Source: Brachynemurus nebulosus (taxonomy: Eukaryota; Arthropoda; Insecta; Neuroptera; Myrmeleontidae). From it: DNA of 64,000 nt. The stretch covers positions 1,488,001-1,552,000 of the forward strand of contig JAPWDM010000001.1 in NCBI GenBank assembly GCA_035578155.1, in the 5' to 3' direction. Every line of letters starts with the position of its first letter. Position 1 is the stretch's first letter. The position numbers and the translations under genes are program-made. A model generated the notes under the pieces. It was not told the DNA's origin. It did no database searches and saw nothing but the letters and a program-made list of their open reading frames with translations. This document shows positions 51,040 to 62,750 of this stretch, piece by piece.

Positions 51040-51300
51040 GACGTGGAAATGTAAAAATGAAGCGGTTGGTACGAACGAGACGGACGGAGCGCCAGTGTCC
51101 GCGTGTGTGTGTGTGTAACACCTCTCACTTACTGTTCAAATCGTATACTGATGTTGTAATAATTTTCAGTGAACATTGTACACAATAATTCAGACGGCTA
51201 AACTAACTAACTATATGAAATAAACTAAACGGCCGGCAAAACCGTTCGAGACAGAGTACGAGAGCAGAAAGCAAAAAAGCAAAAAGCGGACACTTAGAAT
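51040..51300 (-). promoter_or_regulatory. G+C-richer patch, possible non-coding first exon or promoter
   Basis: This patch stands out in composition (cgaacgagacggacggagcg; cggccggcaaaaccgttcga) and holds a (GT)n run at 51103-51114. On the minus strand a consensus-like donor, gaaca|GTAAGTgag, lies at about 51127-51137. A first exon of a gene running leftwards is possible. There is no coding match or TATA box, so this is only a pointer. Confidence 0.25.
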
Positions 51301-51595
51301 TTTCTTTGTATTTTACGTGGATTTTTTACGAACGAGTTTTAGTTATCAGTCGAGGAAATATTAATTTGTTATTTTCTTAAAATATTATTATTTCTGAATT
51401 TAAATTTAAACAAAAAAAATATATAATTATTATTTTTTTTTCAAATTAAGGGGGCACCTATTTCATTGAATCAATTTTCTTTAATGTTGAAAACGTTTAT
51501 GGGTTTAAGTTATTTCAAATTTCAGATGTAATCATATTGTTAGAGCAGTTCTACCTACTAGTATGTTAGAAACTTGAAATTTGGTACGTGTGTAA
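51301..51595. other. Unassigned A+T-rich stretch
   Basis: Nothing recognised before the hAT-type MITE cluster. Confidence 0.35.
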
Positions 51596-52086
51596 TAATG
51601 ATGTCGGATAATTAATCATTAATCGGTTTAATCGACTAATTTTGTTTAAACTGAGTTACTTTTTAGTCGACTATTTTACCCTCGACTAAATGACTAAGAT
51701 GGTTAACTTTTTTAAAATGACTAAAAATGACAAATTTTTTTTCTCTGCTATTTATCAGACTGGAAAAATTAGAAACTAAAAAATTATCCAGTTGTAGAAT
51801 TTTTCACTTTTATGTTACTTTTCACTTGTGTTATAGCTATACCTATTTTTTTTTAAATATTAAAAATTGATAACTAAAAAATTCAAAAGAAAACATTGTT
51901 TTTGAATAAATTATTCGATTCATAAATTCGACTAAAATTTAGTCGATTAATCGATTATTGTAGGCTCGATATTTTCGACTAATAATTAATTTTGTCTAAA
52001 ATAACATAATAAATAAAAATAACATAATAATAAAAAACAACTTTAGTCGATTAATCGACTAACTGCTCCTCGACTCGACATCACTA
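51596..52086 (-). mobile_element. hAT-type MITE with TAGTCGATTAATCGACTA words, copy 1
   Basis: Ends TAATGATGTCGGAT and ATGCGACATCACTA-like (right end cgactcgacatcacta) pair. Flanks gtgtgtaa (51588-51595) and gtgtgtac (52087-52094) give a 7-of-8 duplication, as for hAT. The word tagtcgattaatcgacta and shorter forms recur throughout. The ctgctcctcgactcgacatc end is at the right, so this copy is inverted relative to the next two. Confidence 0.85.
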
Positions 52087-52220
52087 GTGTGTACTGTGTG
52101 TAGTAGATCTTGACTTCTTTTTAAAAAGACTGAATGAAATATGTTCAATATTTTCGTGTCTTTTACATGGAATTTTTTAAAAAAAAAAGATAAAATTAAA
52201 ATAAAGAAGCCTATATATAG

Positions 52221-52618
52221 TAATGATATCGGGTCAAGGAGTAGTTAGTCGATTAATCGACTAATCGACTAAATTTTTAGTCGAATTCGTAAACAGGGTT
52301 AACCCATGTAACTTTCTCAAAAACGATACTTTCTTCTAAATTATTTAATTATTAACTTTTAATATTTCTTTTAAGAAATATTACACATCAAGGTGAAAAA
52401 TCATACAGAAACAGGTAATTTTTTTAGTTTTCATTGTTTAGAGTCCAAAAAATTCTACAGAAATATTGTTAAATAAACCGTTTTTGGTTAGGTATTTAAG
52501 AAAAATTTGTCACTTTATTCATTTAGTCGAATATAAAATAGTCAGCTAAAAAATGACTAAATAATAAATAATATTAGTCGACTAAATCAATTAATCGATT
52601 AACCATCCGACATCACTA
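52221..52618 (+). mobile_element. hAT-type MITE with TAGTCGATTAATCGACTA words, copy 2
   Basis: It begins TAATGATATCGGGTCAAGG and ends ccatccgacatcacta, matching the ends of copies 1 and 3. Multiple tagtcgattaatcgacta words lie near the left end, fewer near the right. No target duplication is visible (atatatag versus atgtacct), so the flank may have changed or the copy recombined with copy 1, which lies 134 bp away. Confidence 0.8.
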
Positions 52619-52626
52619 ATGTACCT

Positions 52627-53786
52627 ACAGTGTATAATATTTTGAAGAGATATGTTTATAAAAAAAATTTTAAATTAAAATTCAATTTATTTTTAAATTG
52701 TTAAAACATTGACTGTCATACAAAAAACTCAACAAAAATGCTGAGTTCTTCACCGATATTGTTTTTATTATAAATTCAAAGGTACGTCATGTTTTAATAG
52801 TGAAATATATCAAATATTTTAAAAAAGGAACCTGAATTTTTTTTTATCACATTACAGGAAAGACTACGAATTATAGCTAATCCAAACAAAAAATAAAATT
52901 ACTTGAGTAATGTTAGGTCAGGGAGCTTTTTTTGTGATTTTATGTAAGAATATTCAAGAATATATTCTTCAACTTTAAGAATAAATTTTCGAGTGCTTCA
53001 GTTGGGAACGATATTTATTTGAGACTGTATAAGACTGCAGTTATAACTTCTCTTCAAAATTTTCCACATGAGATAAAAGGAAAACTGACTCACCAATGAA
53101 TCAATAAATCGTGATATAGAAAAATTGCCCTTCATAAGTTAATAAGATTATAAATAAAAATAAAAATTTGAAAACGGCGGTTAGGTTAAACTGTAACAAT
53201 CGAAAAACAATTCTAGACAAAAAAAATTGGACTCACCAGATTACATATGGAGGTGAACAATTCATGTTAAAAAACACGATTGAAAATTATAAATAATTAT
53301 GTGGTGTAGTTAAACTTTTACTGAAAAATCTGAACAAAGGTGTTTTTTAAGTTTGAAAATTTTGAAAAATCACATTTTTTGCAATTTGAAAATTAAGTTC
53401 CCCCTTAAACAGAATTAAATGAAATATTTTTAATCTGTAATATAGGATTTCTGATAATAGAATTACAACAGCTACAGCTAATTTTATAAATTGGTTTATG
53501 AACCTTAGGTTATCATTTAATAAAAGCGAAAAAATGAAAAACAAAACTAAAAAATTAATGTAATAAGTGTAAATTATAAAAATAATTATTTGATAAGAAA
53601 ATATATATGTTAATATAAAAATTAAAAAAATTATTGAAATTTTGAAATTATTTATTAATTTAATTTAATCAACAATTTATTATGGTAACTAGCAATTTCA
53701 TTAATGTAGCCCTAGAAATATTTAACATTAAAAGACGAAACTTAGGATGCTTTATAAGTTTTTAACTTGTAAAATAAGGTGACCGA
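52627..53786. other. Unassigned A+T-rich stretch
   Basis: No coding or repeat signal was recognised between MITE copies 2 and 3. Confidence 0.35.
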
Positions 53787-54200
53787 TAGCGATGTTGACC
53801 CGAGGAGCGGTTAGTTGACTAATCGAGGTTGTTGTTGCCTAAAGTTGTTTTTCAGGCAACATTAGGCATTAGTCGAAAATGTTCAGTATAAAATAGTCGA
53901 TTTCAAACGGTTAAATTTTTAGTAGAATTAGTCGATTAAAAATTTAGTCGATTAAGGAAAAGAAGGATATGACGTAACACAGTGAATTAATGACAAAAAA
54001 GTGAAAAGTCATACAAATAGATTATATTTTTCTGAAATCTAAATAAGCACAGTAAACAATTAAATTACAAAAAAAAAACCACAAAAATAATTAAATTACT
54101 CGTTTCAATCATTTAAAAAAAATTAATCATTTTAGGTCATTTAGTCAAGGATAAAATAGTCGGCTAAACCGATTAGTCGATTAATTATCCGACATCACTA
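53787..54200 (+). mobile_element. hAT-type MITE with TAGTCGATTAATCGACTA words, copy 3
   Basis: It begins TAGCGATGTTGACCCGAGG and ends attatccgacatcacta. Flanks gtgaccga (53779-53786) and gtgaccaa (54203-54210) match at 7 of 8, with two extra bases (TA) at the right tip. Words of the tagtcgatta type recur but are more decayed than in copies 1 and 2. Confidence 0.85.
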
Positions 54201-54210
54201 TAGTGACCAA

Positions 54211-54659
54211 TAGGCTAGATTTAGACGGTACCTAACGAATTTTTAATTCAACAAATCAAAATTCGTTAAGAAAAATCTTGTAACCATGCGAGAGGATGAT
54301 GAAATTTTAATTGAAAATTTCTTTTCAGTTCAAAATTTTTCAATATCCGTTTAAAAAAAAAATATGCACGTATCATAGTACATATCTATATTATATTTTT
54401 ACAATGATGCATTCCTGACAAAATAATTTATATGTGATTAGAATTTGGCACTGTTCGAACATAAGATGACTGGCTACACGAATCTAGACGCACACTTAAA
54501 AATAAACACAAATTGAATTTTTCATTTATTATGAGACGAAATGTTTGGTGTTTAATGTTTTGACTATTTTTTATGTAGTATTAAGTATATTAATTTAAAA
54601 AAAAATTGAAATACAAATTTATTTTATACTTATCGTTAGAATTACAAAAAATCTGAACA
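54211..54659. other. Unassigned A+T-rich stretch
   Basis: Nothing recognised. Confidence 0.35.
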
Positions 54660-54765
54660 GAATGATTGAAAAATTATCGAACTGGATCGACTGCGACTCG
54701 AACCTAGTATTCAGAATTACTAGTCAAGCGCCTTGTTATTAGGCTACCGACCCCTATTCTATAGG
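54660..54765 (-). repeat. tRNA-derived SINE fragment (family A), copy 2
   Basis: On the minus strand ggtcggtagcctaataacaa is an A-box region and aggttcgagtcgc a B box, about 50 nt apart, then cagtcgatcc and the body tail shared with 14453-14550. The tRNA-like head is better preserved than in the first copy. It cannot fold as a true tRNA across its full length, so it is a SINE head rather than a tRNA gene. Confidence 0.75.
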
Positions 54766-55159
54766 TTACAAAATGTAATTATTGTCTTTGAAACTAAAAT
54801 TTTATTTTTAAATTAATAAATTTAATACAGAAACTAATTGAAGGCATGAGTGGATGGAGGTGTTATATAACATTTTTATAATTTTACAAGAGAAGCGTTT
54901 GAAAGTTTTTATTTACATATACTTCCCACGCAATAGCATGTGTTTGTTATTGAATTTTTACAAAATTATTAGGCGTAATGAAACCAAATTATATGATACT
55001 TCAGGATAAGAAATTCCAAAATTTTGCAAACAATGACATTTTGAAAAAATGTTACATAACACATTCATCCATCCACGTCTTCAATTATTATTAGAAGATA
55101 TGCTTTGAAGGCTTTAAGGATAACAGTTTATAAAAAAACTGAATAAACCAACTGACCAA

Positions 55160-55440
55160 ATATGTTTAAGCACTGGTACTTCTGGCCTAGTAAGACGAGG
55201 ATTCGAATCCTGTGAGATAGGCTATGTTTGTGAAAGTTTTTCTATAGTTGTAAAATCCCAGAGGAACAGACTGTCTTTAAGAAAACGGTTGCAAATACAC
55301 AACTCTCAAATTATTATCCCTCATCAGTTCCTTTATCCACCACACACATCATAAATATATAATAATGTAATGCAATATAAAAGTTGTTTTATAAACAACG
55401 CATCCAAATAGTGATGTGGGTGACGTTGTCTATAGGCAAA
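55160..55440 (+). repeat. SINE-like repeat (family B), copy 2
   Basis: ggcctagtaagacgaggatt and ggattcgaatcct give compressed A- and B-box-like motifs, followed by acggttgcaaatacacaa, ccctcatcagttcc, atgtaatgcaatataaa and gatgtgggtgacgttgtcta in the same order as 31770-32060. The short box spacing indicates an internal deletion in the head. Confidence 0.65.
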
Positions 55441-55641
55441 AAGTCTTAAGGATGGGTGTCAAATGATACTACTATTATTATTTATTATAATTCGATTGCG
55501 AAGAAGTTGTTAGAGCGATATAAATGTACAATCAATTTGTACACTACCCAGCACCCACACCATCGAAAAGATGTTGTTTTTCTTAAATTTTATTTACTGG
55601 ATAACAGCTAAAGTTCCTATGTATCGTTTAGTATAGCACAC

Positions 55642-55841
55642 CAGGGCCCGCTCCAGGGGGGGGGGGGGAACCCGGGCATTTGCCCGGGTCGGCAAATTTT
55701 AAGGGCGGGAATTTTGTAAATTGCGGCATTTTACAGCTGACGAGCAAAAAAAAAAGAGGGCGGGATTTTCATACCCAGCGACCAAAAAAAAAAAGTACGT
55801 CACCGATTTTGCACAGGGGCGGAACGCTAGAGCGGGCACTG
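55642..55841. mobile_element. Short hAT-type MITE, G+C-rich
   Basis: The left tip CAGGGCCCGCTCCAG pairs with the right ctagagcgggcactg. Flanks agcacac and agtacac (6 of 7) suggest a hAT-size duplication. The inside has a 14-nt G run at about 55657-55668, then aacccgggcatttgcccggg, a strong hairpin, and several gggcgg words. Confidence 0.7.
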
Positions 55842-57919
55842 AGTACACCGCATGTCTTCCGGTTGATTTTGAACTCATGATGCACTAGACAAAACCGTAC
55901 GAGACTGTTAACCACTGAATCAACTCCGAGTGAAAATATACTGATAACGTTAAATTTTCTAGGAAATATTTTAACAACAGCAATACGAATCTACATTTAA
56001 ACTATAGAATTATATTTAAATATTCACAAATATCTAAAATCAAAATTTTCCAAAAAAAAAAAAAAAAAAAAAAACGACAAAAAGTTCAAATTTATTATTG
56101 TATTGAAATAAAAATGACATAATTATTAATGAAATTCAAAAATCAAATGAAGCTATTTGGTAAAGTGACACCTGCATACAAAAAACACCCAAGTATAAAA
56201 AATTCAATAAGTACAGCGTATTTCAACGTTCAATTTTCCAACACAATAATAACGACCATTTTTATTTTTAAACGTTATCGAATATAAAAAATTTTTAAAA
56301 GAAAAATGTTGTCGTACCAGAACTGAAAATAGAAATATTATAAGAAGGTCTTAGAAATGATTATGAAATGTTTATGAAACTATTATTGTTTATGAAACAC
56401 GCTGTACACCTGATACTTGTAGGTATTTAAAACAATCTAAATCATAGTTCAGTAGCGTATCAAATATGACATATTATTTAAATAAAAATAAAGCATATTA
56501 TAATGTAAGATGTTTTACGCTCTACAATATCAATTGTTATATTATGAAAAAAAAACAAACTAAGTTGAATATAAAGTTGTAAAATTGATGGAAGAAATTA
56601 AATATTAAAATTACAAATGAGCTTTATTAATTTTAAAATTATTTGCAAGAAGACTAATGATTTTTTTAGAACCATTCAAAATTTTACAATAAGTATACCA
56701 AAAAAAATACTATTATTCTCTAAGACGCAGGCTATCACTGCACTCCGATATCTCTTCTAACACCTTGACAATCATTGACGTTAAATGTAACCTTACTAAT
56801 TCACACACGACGTCGTAGGCCGTCAACAATTTCGTATAAAGTCTAGTTAGTTGTCAAAATAGTGTACCAGTTGAGCGTTTTGTCATTATAGGTTATGAAC
56901 GTAAAGGTGTTAATACAAAATAACATTTAATTACGCAGTAAGGTCTTTAATTTTCACGTACTAACACGAAAGGTTTGTATTTTTTTGAATAAATTTGTGT
57001 TTAAAATTATATAACGAAAATTTTTGGGTTGATAGCTTATAACTAACTATCATCTATACATGTTCACATAATAATTATCAAAAAGTTGAAGGTAATTGTT
57101 TTTTTTATTATTATATACAGAAATTATAGAGATCAAAGATGCTGGATGATGCTTGATTTTAAATATTTTTTAGCATAAAAGTGTATAATTTTTTATCCAG
57201 GTAAAATTATTTTTTTCATGGACTTGTACTTTTTGAAAAATTGAAAAGTTATTTTATTAATTTTAAAAGTGACTTAAATGATCGAAAACGTATTATTTTC
57301 TAAATAATGTTAATTATGCTAATGTGAACAGTTACTAATATTTTATTAATTTATTAAAACGCTTGAATATCTCGATTTTAACATAAATGGACTTGAGCCA
57401 CTTTTAAAATAAGCGGTTCATATGTACTTTTACCAATAAAGAAAGTAACAAAAACACGGGATACAATACTTTTTAACTTTGATTGATTATTGCCATGCGA
57501 ATGAGACAAAGTAGGTAAAGCGGGCACAGTGAATATAAGCTGTTGAATATAAGCTTTAGTCTATATGTTTTTGTTTTTTTATGAAATAAACCGTATGGTA
57601 TTAAGGATAGAATATACCATCAAGGACGTCCGGACTAGATGTCCGAATGGTTATAAAATTATACAGTAATTATATTATCTACTTGATCAGAGAAATTTAC
57701 TTATGGAGTTTAGGTGTGAATCAAGTCGTGCATTAAATTTTTATAATTATGCGGCTAGTTTGTACATAATTTCATGTTGGTGTGTCCGGGCCTTTACATT
57801 GTTTTGATTAAATGAAAGGCCATTATCTACCTATGTATATACAACAATAGATCACTTTATGACTTTGTTCAAACTGAAGCTTTAAGTAATGAATTTTTCC
57901 AAAAATTCATTACCATAAT
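55842..57919. other. Unassigned A+T-rich stretch
   Basis: A poly(A) run of about 22 nt lies at 56052-56074. A slightly G+C-richer patch at 56745-56900 has no recognisable coding. Nothing else was seen. Confidence 0.35.
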
Positions 57920-58055
57920 AAGTGGTAAGTAGAACGTACAAGCGGCTTACTTTACGTATCTACCAGCGTTCTACTTACTATTTACTACTTAACACTTCAG
58001 TGTGAATGAGATTTGCTTGTTTGTGAAATATAGGATAAAAGACAGAAAATTTAAG
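57920..58055. repeat. Short inverted-repeat element, copy 2
   Basis: aagtggtaagtagaacgta and cgttctacttactatttact form a dyad around aagcggcttactttacgta, followed by cacttcagtgtgaatgag, the same layout as 25066-25190. Confidence 0.6.
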
Positions 58056-60579
58056 ATCAAAAGAATTTTAAGCACAAAATCATTTTAAAAGATGTACCCT
58101 TATAGAAGTATGTTAGAAGTACGCGGAAGCTATGTGCAACACTTCTTGGTAGATTTGGTAGATTTTATATTATTTTAATAGTTTTAACATAATTTTAGAC
58201 TTTTCAAATGCCAATAATTTGTATAAAATATGATGACCATAAAATGTTTCTTGAATTTATTTAAGGGAAAGTTTGTTTGCATTCAAAAATCAAATTTTCA
58301 TAGTTATCGAATCTTTTAAAATATTGGAATATTCTTGAGAAAAAATAAAACAATGACATTTCTAAAACTTTTATACTGTATTTGCAGGGAAATAATATAG
58401 ATCAAATTCTCTTTTTAAGAGTGACGATAAAATATCTGTTTTAAGACCGACAATTGGTGATATTTTATTTAACTTGAAATGCATTTAAATAAATATAGCT
58501 AAGGTATAGCTAGCTTAAAAATTTATAAAATTTTTAACTTTATGACTAATTTTTATTATTATGAATATTTATTAAATTAGTAATCTTAACGAGCATTTTT
58601 ATAACCTTAAACATAAACTACAATTTTAACTTTGAACAATAATTAGAATCAAAATCCTTCTAATTCTTTGATAGTTAATGATCTTAATCTAAAATATTAA
58701 ACACATAAATCGACTGTGATAAAATCAATCTTTTCACCAAAAAGATTTAGAGATAAAAGAGCTTTATTATTTTTGTCGAGTGGCACTAAATAAATGTAAC
58801 TACATTAAAATATTTTCTTCTAGAACAGTTTCATGTTTAGAGAATATTCTAGAAATAACTTTGAGAGGAAAAGTTATTAATTTAATCAATTTTCCTTGTT
58901 AATTATTTAAGTAATTAAATGCATTTTAAAATAAAAAAAAACAACCCTCAAAAAAAAATTGCTCAAAACTTTTTTCGCTTTTTTTTTTTTTTTGGTTTTC
59001 TAAAGTGAAAACACTTATTATTAGGGAAACATAACTTAGGCAAGTTTAATTCGTAAAGTTAAAATCAGTTCTACCAAATTAAAATCAAACTTGAAATTCT
59101 TCATGCATTCATTCTATTATTAACTTTTTAACTGCATTGTATTATTTATTGTATTTTTTCTAGAAAATTCATATTTATTTTTATATTTCTTATAAAATTT
59201 TTGGAAAATTTAAATTTTCCTAACATTTAATTTCGGTCAATATTTTTTAAAAATTAATTAAATTTAAAAAAAAATAAATAAATAAAAATTTATAAATTAC
59301 GCCTTATATTTATTAAAAGAACATTTTCCGATAAACGTTATTTATATGCGAAAATGTATATACGTTAGATGCAAGAATGACATTTGATTTGAAATATGAT
59401 AAATACATAAATAAAACATTGTGCCAACTTACAGAAAATGAACAGTTTTCAAATTTAGTGACCAACTTTTTCACACTGACATGCTCAATTTGATTTCTTC
59501 AACATTTTCGAAATACTTGTAACAAAATATCAATTAAAAAGTCAAAAATCACAACTTTTTTTAAAAATTTTCAAACAAAACGATTCAGTATATTAAGAGA
59601 AACCCGGAAATGAACCGGCCTTCATTAAAAATAAAAACATAGTTGATGTTAAATATGTATTTTTAATATTATTTTTGAAAAAACAGAAAAAATAGAAACG
59701 AAAAACTCAAATATTTGACGGAAAAAAGTTTTTCAATAATTGCACAGAAGACATTTCCAAAAATTAAATCGTGACTACCTACTAAAAAGCAAACGGAGAC
59801 TATGAAAGTGTACAACTTAAAATGCAATTGCGTAGTTAATACCTTAAAAAATTGATCATAGAACAACAAGATACAAGCTGGTGTGTATACAAATATTTTA
59901 ATATGAAAAATGTTTATACTTATAAGAACAAGAGCAAGCAACAGGTACCTGCCAACCAAAGTTTGCTACTGTGGCATAAACTCTACTAATAGCTGCACTT
60001 TTACGTCATGATAGCTAAAGTATAGATGGGAGTTATTAGACGCAATATAAAATTTAAAAAAAATTTATTATTCCATATAAAATTAGTTCATTGATATCTA
60101 ATCAACACTAAGTTTAAATGATTAATAAAATAGAAATACTAAATATAACTGATTCAATGTTTACGCAAAAAATTTTCGAAAAAATCACTGTAAATTTTAA
60201 ATATTTTTAAATTAGAGTAATAAACGAATAAAAAAGCATACCTAAGGATGACGTCATATTTGAAGTGAAGGCTCTATCTCCATTGGACATAGATATTAAC
60301 AACTGGTTTATATTATCCAAACAACAATTAAAATATTAAAAAAAATTGTTTATGTTTAAATTTCAGTTATTGTATCAAAATAGATTAAGTTCAAATACGA
60401 ATATTTCACTACATAGTCCACAATTCGCCACAAAAATAAGTCACAATCAAAATCTTCATTCAAAAATAGGTCACTTTCATTCATTGTTTCCAAAAAAAAA
60501 AAAAAAAAACAATGAGTTCAACAAACAAATTTCAAATTCCGTGATGCCATTTAGATTTAAAATCCAAATTCAAATTCGA
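58056..60579. other. Unassigned A+T-rich stretch
   Basis: Homopolymer A and T runs are frequent. The 131-codon frame beginning at 60346 is Lys/Asn/Ser-rich with a poly-Lys run from a microsatellite and is probably chance. No gene was recognised. Confidence 0.35.
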
Positions 60580-62200
60580 AAATTATCATACAATCATTTT
60601 CAAAAATTCATTAAACACGTGTCGGCTGTTGCATTGTCTCTGCGGTCGTGGCCGCCGTCTCTCACTTTTCTTCGCCAGAAAAAAAAATCAAAATTGAAAA
60701 TTGAGCCGTATCTAACCTCACAAAACAATGCAACAAACTAGAGCAAAATGTTCAAGTCAATCAAAGCTGCACGTCGCCCCATTGAGTGTAACAATCGCAG
60801 TAATCAAATTGTTATTCGCCAACCGAAGCACATACGTCGTTACTTAGCCGCTTGTTTTCACTTTCGTTATCCGCATGCACAGGCAATACGTGCGTTCACT
60901 TGCTCACTAAGCCATAGTGACTTAATTTAGTTAAGTGTGGGTAATGCAGATACCGTTACTATCTTCTACAATACACTTTCGTTTAAGCACTGACCGATTG
61001 AGTTGAGCTAACTAACAAACACACAAAAACAAAACAGTTATAGTTAACAATGTTAGTTTAGATGCGATGATCACAATCAGAGACTATGATGATGTGAATC
61101 AGCACTATAAATTTTTTTTCAGCTTTTTTCTGTCTTTATTTAACACACGTACAAGGATTAGCGCGATTTGAACTGTTGCGTTCGCTCTATTACGTTATTA
61201 ATTCACTTTGCGCCCACGTACTAATGATGCACGAGGAGTTCGAAAGAGTCCCACTGTCGCGAATTCTATTATAAAATCAGTCATATTATTTTAAATAAAC
61301 AGGACAAAGCAATGGATTTACTACATGTTTATCATTTAAAACAAAAAACACATGAAATGTTGTTTACAAGACAACTTCAGTGTAAAAATTAAAACGCACT
61401 TTATTTTCCTATTTAGTCAATTATAATTGTTTACTGTTCAAACACTTAACACTTAAAAATTTCATTAAATATATTTATTTTTTTCGAAAAAAGCACAAAA
61501 AAGTCTTTACTTTTTATATTTTTTCTTAATTCTAATCATAAAATTGCACTACTTCCCGGTAAACTGTTTAAATGCGTTTTAAAAAAAATATTCGAGTTTT
61601 TCTTTCGAAATTCCACACAAAACCAATTCACTTACAATAAATATTTAACTGTACACTAAAGTTACGTAAAATTATTTACAAAGTTCTGGGACAATTTGCC
61701 GTTTGAAACGAATTTGAAAGAAAATTATTCCCGTAACGTGATCAGTCACATGTTGAATTTTCATCCAGAAAAAAATTTCGTTTTTTTACTAAAAACCCAA
61801 AGTTGGGTTGTTTTGCGCTCGTAAATTACATCGAAAACTTTCTTCTACAAGTACACATTTTCGTAATTTATTTAAAGCACTTTTTTTTATTTATTTTTAA
61901 CGAAAACGAAAAATTAAAAAAATTAAAAATAAAATAAAAAATAAAAATTCGGCGATCGTAGAATACACAAAACTGAAGAAATGAATTAAAATGTGTGGTA
62001 TAATGGAGAAGTGAGAGTGTTTTCAGTAGTTTCAGTTTTGCAGGTACCGCCAGCCAGGTTTAAAGTAGGGCACCGACTGTATAGTATGAACGCAGTGTTC
62101 AATGTACAACGTGCTCGCTGGCAGTTAGATTCGCGCGGCATTGCATGGCCAACGACATCAGTCCGATGTCCTACATTACCCACACTCCTAAAAACATTGA
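60580..62200. promoter_or_regulatory. G+C-richer patches, possible promoter or first-exon region
   Basis: Three patches rise above the background: 60620-60670 (ctgcggtcgtggccgccgtc), 60760-60920, and 62035-62175 (taccgccagccaggttt; gattcgcgcggcattgcat). Between them lies plain A+T-rich DNA. Such patches often mark 5' exons or promoters in A+T-rich insect genomes, but I see no conserved protein, no clear TATA or initiator set, and no donor that fits a frame. Direction unknown. Confidence 0.25.
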
Positions 62201-62460
62201 ATATTATCATATCTCTCTCATTTCCACTCATTATTTATGTAATCTTGGCAACTTTATTTTCTAACACGTTATTATATTATGAACATATACAATCGTATTG
62301 AATATTAGGAAAGGGTAATTAAATATTATAAAAATTTATTATTTAAAATAATAATTTAAACTGAATGTGTTCGTTAAATCGCATAAGTAAAAATTTGCTT
62401 GATAAAAATTATATTTTAAATATTTTAAAAAATATACTATAATTTTATTTTATAATATTG
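62201..62460. other. Unassigned A+T-rich stretch
   Basis: Nothing recognised. Confidence 0.35.
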
Positions 62461-62593
62461 TGGTACGCCACTGGTTTTGCTGGCCACGAGAAAAGCGAAC
62501 TATTCAGTCAAAATGTTATGAAAGTGACGTTTCCAATATTCTATATAGCTACGTATGCATTGGAACGCCGTATACATGGCCAGAGCAGTGGGT
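62461..62593. repeat. Imperfect inverted repeat, about 130 bp
   Basis: tggtacgccactggttttgc with tggccac at the left is loosely mirrored by catggccagagcagtgggta at the right. It may be a decayed MITE; tips and duplication cannot be fixed. Confidence 0.4.
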
Positions 62594-62653
62594 ACTTCTC
62601 TGAGCAGCAGAAGCTTATTTAGCGACCTTGGATTATAACTTGCAACTCACAAC

Positions 62654-62750
62654 TAGAGATGGGATGCTACCCGGAATTTTCCCGGGAAAATTCCCAAAGT
62701 GGGTAAAAACGGGGTAAATTCCCGGGAAAATTCCCGAAAAGTGGGTATTT
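62654..62750 (+). mobile_element. Possible hAT left end with repeated palindromic word
   Basis: TAGAGATGGGATGCTACCC is a plausible hAT-type tip. The 16-bp palindrome-rich word tcccgggaaaattccc occurs at 62680-62695 and 62720-62735, with gtgggta words between. No matching right end was found before the window ends, so the element may be truncated or extend beyond it. Confidence 0.45.

Noticed and set aside
54660..55220. tRNA genes at the A/B-box matches
   Set aside because: Box spacing and missing stems do not allow a full cloverleaf; they are SINE heads.
60346..60741. 131-codon plus-strand frame
   Set aside because: Rich in Lys, Asn and Ser, with a poly-Lys run from an A tract; no domain pattern.
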